A program made the position numbers and the translations under genes. Of a DNA stretch of 49,117 bases, positions 46,507 through 49,117 are shown in pieces; position 1 is the first letter of the stretch, and each line of letters starts with the position of its first letter. Under the pieces are notes generated by a model, which saw only the letters and a list, made by a program, of their open reading frames with translations, was not told where the DNA came from and made no database searches. The stretch comes from Aneurinibacillus terranovensis DSM 18919. GTDB lineage: Bacteria > Bacillota > Bacilli > Aneurinibacillales > Aneurinibacillaceae. The stretch covers positions 1 to 49,117 of the forward strand of contig NZ_AUMJ01000047.1 in NCBI RefSeq assembly GCF_000430625.1, in the 5' to 3' direction.

Positions 46507-48135
46507 GTGTTGAATACGGACAAACCAAAGTGGCAGACAAAAGCTCAATTGACGGATCTTCTCTCAACGCTGGTAGGGTTCCCTAGTATAACCGGTTCCA
46601 AGGATGAAATTGCAATTGCTGAATTTATCGCCCGTGAGTTAGGGGAGACGGTTTATTTTAAAGAACACCCTGAACATTTGCGACTCCACACGATAAGTGA
46701 CGGACGCAAAATCGTGACCGGCCTTGTTAAGAAAACGAATGAGACCAAAAACACGGTGATTCTTATTTCTCATTTTGATGTGGTAGAAGTTGAAGATTAC
46801 GGCAGATGGAAAAGCATCGCTTTTCACGTTCGTGAATTGACCCGGGAATTTTATGCGAATAAGATTTCTATGCCTGTGGATGTACAAGAGGATTTGACGA
46901 ATGGAGACTGGGTGTTCGGCAGAGGTACGATGGATATGAAATGTGGGCTGACGCTGCATATGTCTATGATAGAAAAAGCCTTCAGCGGGACGTTTGATGG
47001 CAATCTACTTCTCTTGGCTGTTTGCGACGAAGAAGTCAATTCAATGGGGATGAGGGACGCTGCTCCTCTGCTCGTGCAAATCGCTAAACAGCACCAACTG
47101 GAATATAAAGCATGCTTAAATTCTGAACCGATATTTTCCTGTTATCCCGGGGATCGTGGAAAGTATATTTACACCGGTTCTATCGGAAAGATTTTACCCG
47201 GATTTCTCTGCTACGGAAAAGAGACGCATGTCGGTGAACCGTTCATGGGACTCAATGCGAGCTACATGGCATCACAGATTACGTGTGAATTGGAGTTAAA
47301 TACAGAACTATGTGAAGTGGTGGGAGGAGAAGTAACACCACCGCCGACGAACCTTTTTCAAAAGGACTTAAAAAAGGAATACTCCGTACAAATTCCCCAC
47401 CGCGCCGTTTCCTTATTTAATTTATTCTTGTTCGAAAAATCCATGGGTGAAGTTCTCGAACAACTCCGCTTCCATGTGAAAAAGGCGGCTGGACGCATCG
47501 AAGAAGGCTATCACAAACAAGCCGAAAAGTTCTCTACACTTGCACATTCAACTATTGGCAAGATGAATATTAGGGTGTTAACCTATAAAGAATTAATGGA
47601 TTATGCATTGGAAAGATATGGCCAAGAGGAAATCAGCCGTATCGAAACCAATGTGCTGAAAAATAAAGGAGATGACCGGGAAGCAACCATTCAATTGGTA
47701 GATGAACTGGCAATCCAATGTAAAGAACTGGCACCAATGATCGTTCTCTTTTTTGCACCACCGTACTATCCGGCGGTCAGTTCCCGGAACCATTCCCGAA
47801 TTAGAAAAGCGGCGGATGAATTGATTGCATATGCCGGGAAAGAGCACGGTATTGCGATCCGGGAAAAACATTATTTTCCGGGAATCTCGGATTTAAGTTA
47901 TGCAGGGTTAGAAAAACCCGCTTCTTCCTTACAGCCGTTGCTTTCTAATCTCCCGCTCTGGGGAAAGAATTATACGCTTCCTTTAGACAGTCTGGAAGAG
48001 CTCAACGTTCCGGTTATAAATTTGGGACCGGTAGGAAGGGATGCTCATAAATGGACGGAACGATTGGATGTTGACTACGCCTTTGAGCCTTTAGTGGACA
48101 TGGTAGAGGTTTTAATAAATCAATTATTACAATAG
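46507..48135 (+). CDS. rocB: RocB-like M20 family peptidase
   Basis: A 542-aa protein of the M20 family resembling B. subtilis RocB, whose exact role in arginine use is unclear. Metal-site motifs are HFDVVEVED, GRGTMDMKCGLTLH and CDEEVNSMGM; the C-terminus has PVINLGPVGRDAHKWTERLDVDYAFEPL. The start is either GTG 46507 (6 nt after GGAGAAAGGG) or TTG 46510; GTG 46486 contains no SD upstream. It lies 32 bp after the permease gene. The pairing suggests uptake and breakdown of arginine, ornithine or a related compound. Confidence 0.85.
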   Translation: MLNTDKPKWQTKAQLTDLLSTLVGFPSITGSKDEIAIAEFIARELGETVYFKEHPEHLRLHTISDGRKIVTGLVKKTNETKNTVILISHFDVVEVEDYGRWKSIAFHVRELTREFYANKISMPVDVQEDLTNGDWVFGRGTMDMKCGLTLHMSMIEKAFSGTFDGNLLLLAVCDEEVNSMGMRDAAPLLVQIAKQHQLEYKACLNSEPIFSCYPGDRGKYIYTGSIGKILPGFLCYGKETHVGEPFMGLNASYMASQITCELELNTELCEVVGGEVTPPPTNLFQKDLKKEYSVQIPHRAVSLFNLFLFEKSMGEVLEQLRFHVKKAAGRIEEGYHKQAEKFSTLAHSTIGKMNIRVLTYKELMDYALERYGQEEISRIETNVLKNKGDDREATIQLVDELAIQCKELAPMIVLFFAPPYYPAVSSRNHSRIRKAADELIAYAGKEHGIAIREKHYFPGISDLSYAGLEKPASSLQPLLSNLPLWGKNYTLPLDSLEELNVPVINLGPVGRDAHKWTERLDVDYAFEPLVDMVEVLINQLLQ

Positions 48136-48137
48136 CT

Positions 48138-48187
48138 AATAGCAGGAAGGCAAGGAGGTATAACCGCCCTTGCTTTCCTGCTATTTC
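48138..48187 (+). terminator. Rho-independent terminator of the transporter-rocB operon
   Basis: Stem of 17 bp with one mismatch: AATAGCAGGAA-GCAAG with CTTGC-TTCCTGCTATT (48138-48154 / 48169-48185), 14-nt loop, then TCTG. The last bases of the stem supply the U-rich part. Confidence 0.78.
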
Positions 48188-48285
48188 TGTCTTGCTTCTA
48201 TGTGAGTGATAGGGGATTTACGATTCTAGCCATGTTTTCTAAATACTTTTACATGGCTGGGATCCTGTCTCCCGTCAACATACTC

Positions 48286-48325
48286 TTGACATAATCGAAA
48301 GGTATAGTAAGGGTAAGGATACCTT
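48286..48325 (+). promoter_or_regulatory. Promoter-like and inverted-repeat region of the small membrane protein gene
   Basis: TTGACA (48286-48291) is a perfect -35, with a poor -10 (TAAGGG) 16 bp on. AAGGTAT / ATACCTT (48299-48305 with 48319-48325) form an inverted repeat over the expected start region, a candidate operator. Confidence 0.4.
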
Positions 48326-48384
48326 AACATCGTGTCTTCGAAAATCGGGTCATTTTTTTATTTTTATAACAAGGAGAGAGAAAA

Positions 48385-48558
48385 ATGACGAAGATTGAGA
48401 AAGTAATTGTAAGTATAATTTCAGGAGGCTATATTGGTTTTCTTTGCGGAAACGGGCGGATCTGGGCAGGCATCGTTTACTTTGCCTTGACTTGGCTGCT
48501 GTTTATTTTCTCCGAAGACAAAAATCGGGTCAATAAAAGTATGAGCAATCATGAATAA
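48385..48558 (+). CDS. Small membrane protein (57 aa)
   Basis: A short gene with a strong SD (AAGGAGAGAG, 4-5 nt before ATG 48385). It encodes MTKIEKVIVSIISGGYIGFL..., with two hydrophobic stretches (about 6-20 and 26-42, the second AGIVYFALTWLLFIF) and a charged tail (SEDKNRVNKSMSNHE). Probably two membrane segments. No family is recognised. Confidence 0.7.
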   Translation: MTKIEKVIVSIISGGYIGFLCGNGRIWAGIVYFALTWLLFIFSEDKNRVNKSMSNHE

Positions 48559-48791
48559 AGTTAATGATGGGAGCTTAGCAGGTAAAGATGTGAGTACGGA
48601 GTTTCAGATTATATTTTCCTGTTGTGTTTGTTGTTGAATCGTGATAAATTATTTCTTGTCGCTTCTGCAGCGCAAACTTATCAAATACGCTTTTCATTAA
48701 ATAGAGCTGAAAAAAGACTGGTAATAAACTATCAATCAATTGGTAACAACGTGACGATAGACAAATATTGATGAAAAAATTACCGGTTGCG

Positions 48792-48820
48792 TTTTTGCTG
48801 GACATTTGATAAGATATACA
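48792..48820 (+). promoter_or_regulatory. Possible promoter of the downstream rRNA operon
   Basis: TTTTTG (48792-48797), 17-bp spacer, TATACA (48815-48820), about 200 bp before the 16S gene. The -35 is poor for an rRNA promoter; other promoters may lie in 48559-48790, where I see no gene. Confidence 0.4.
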
Positions 48821-49018
48821 AGTCGCCGCTGAGAGCGGATGGCGGGAATGAAGTTCCTTGAAAACTGAACAGTGAAATGCCAAATGTGCGATATAACCCG
48901 GATACAATTCTGGATTTTAAGTAAGACCAGCTTTTTAAATGAGTATTAAGGAACGTCGACTAAGAACGCAACATCGTGTTGCAACGTCGACGTTAGCCCA
49001 TCCGTGGGCGTCAAACTT
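48821..49018 (+). other. rRNA operon leader with processing boxes
   Basis: CCTTGAAAACTGAA (48856-48869) is the box that flanks rRNA genes in Bacillales and is complementary to 268-281 after the 23S gene. AACGTCGAC / GTCGACGTT (48952-48960 with 48986-48994) encloses GCAAC / GTTGC, a strong hairpin. GCCCA / TGGGC follows at about 48996-49009. These fit precursor processing or antitermination structures. Confidence 0.6.
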
Positions 49019-49117
49019 TTTTGGAGAGTTTGATCCTGGCTCAGGACGAACGCTGGCGGCGTGCCTAATACATGCAAGTCGAGCGGACTTTTAAAAGCTT
49101 GCTTTTAAAAGTTAGCG
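49019..49117 (+). rRNA. 16S ribosomal RNA, 5' end (partial)
   Basis: Contains the universal 16S start AGAGTTTGATCCTGGCTCAG (from 49025) and ACGAACGCTGGCGGCGTGCCTAATACATGCAAGTCGAGCG. The variable V1 stem AACTTTTAAAAG-like loop follows and the gene runs off the window. The first mature base is estimated. It is the first gene of a second rRNA operon, in the same direction as the first. Confidence 0.96.

Noticed and set aside
48952-49009. Terminator or riboswitch before the 16S gene
   Set aside because: The hairpins lie inside an rRNA leader and lack an immediate U-tract; precursor processing or antitermination is more likely.

Overview
The window reads as the origin-proximal region of a spore-forming Bacillales chromosome. 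It opens with the last ~208 nt of a 23S rRNA gene and closes with the first ~100 nt of a 16S rRNA gene. Between them lies the order known from Bacillus subtilis (rRNA - yaaC - guaB - dacA - pdxS - pdxT - serS ... rRNA). The spore-coat kinase remnant, GlpP antitermination, T-box control, SigL-type promoters and strong Shine-Dalgarno (SD) sequences agree with Bacillales. An Aneurinibacillus/Brevibacillus-like relative is my guess from recalled gene content and the 16S start; it is not proven here.

Layout. 0-8 kb: conserved core (yaaC reverse; guaB, dacA, pdxST, serS forward) with a near-consensus parS site and a serine T-box. 8-10.4 kb: ilvB remnant, a succinate/acetate-type CoA-transferase, and tRNA-Arg(CCU). 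10.8-18 kb: an island with a haem-type membrane protein, a three-component cell-envelope glycosylation set (PMT-family transferase, CsbB/YkcC-like GT2, GtrA), broken galU and galE, and a CiaRH-like two-component system. Two CiaR-type direct repeats lie in its divergent promoter region. 18.6-25.8 kb: an AcoR-like sigma-54 activator and an acetoin-dehydrogenase-type operon (acoABCL) with a -24/-12 promoter and upstream inverted GTGTCCC repeats. 26-30 kb: aliphatic amidase amiE, divergent from a 784-aa regulator in which an AmiC-like amide receptor is fused to PAS, sigma-54 AAA+ and Fis-HTH modules; amiE has a perfect sigma-54 promoter. 31-36.5 kb: glpP-glpF-glpK-glpD with two GlpP-type leader terminators and a cre site. 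36.5-44 kb: small conserved genes, a broken acyltransferase, an M29 aminopeptidase, a DUF2062 protein, an epoxide-hydrolase-like enzyme and a secreted metallopeptidase. 44-48.2 kb: a polar amino-acid ABC transporter with rocB. 48.2-49.1 kb: a small membrane protein and the next rRNA leader.

Three points stand out. First, the AmiC-sigma-54 fusion looks like a one-protein replacement for the Pseudomonas AmiC/AmiR amide switch. Its promoter region, plus a scrap of its HTH coding sequence, recurs 9 kb away as a deleted relic upstream of the acoR-like gene. Second, a 263-bp highly structured repeat occurs twice (glpD leader and 42.2 kb); the four differences between copies leave all its stems intact. 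Third, the window is rich in decaying genes, several with clean internal deletions: ilvB, galU, galE, a coat kinase, a Clp ATPase, an LpxL-like acyltransferase and a small secreted protein.
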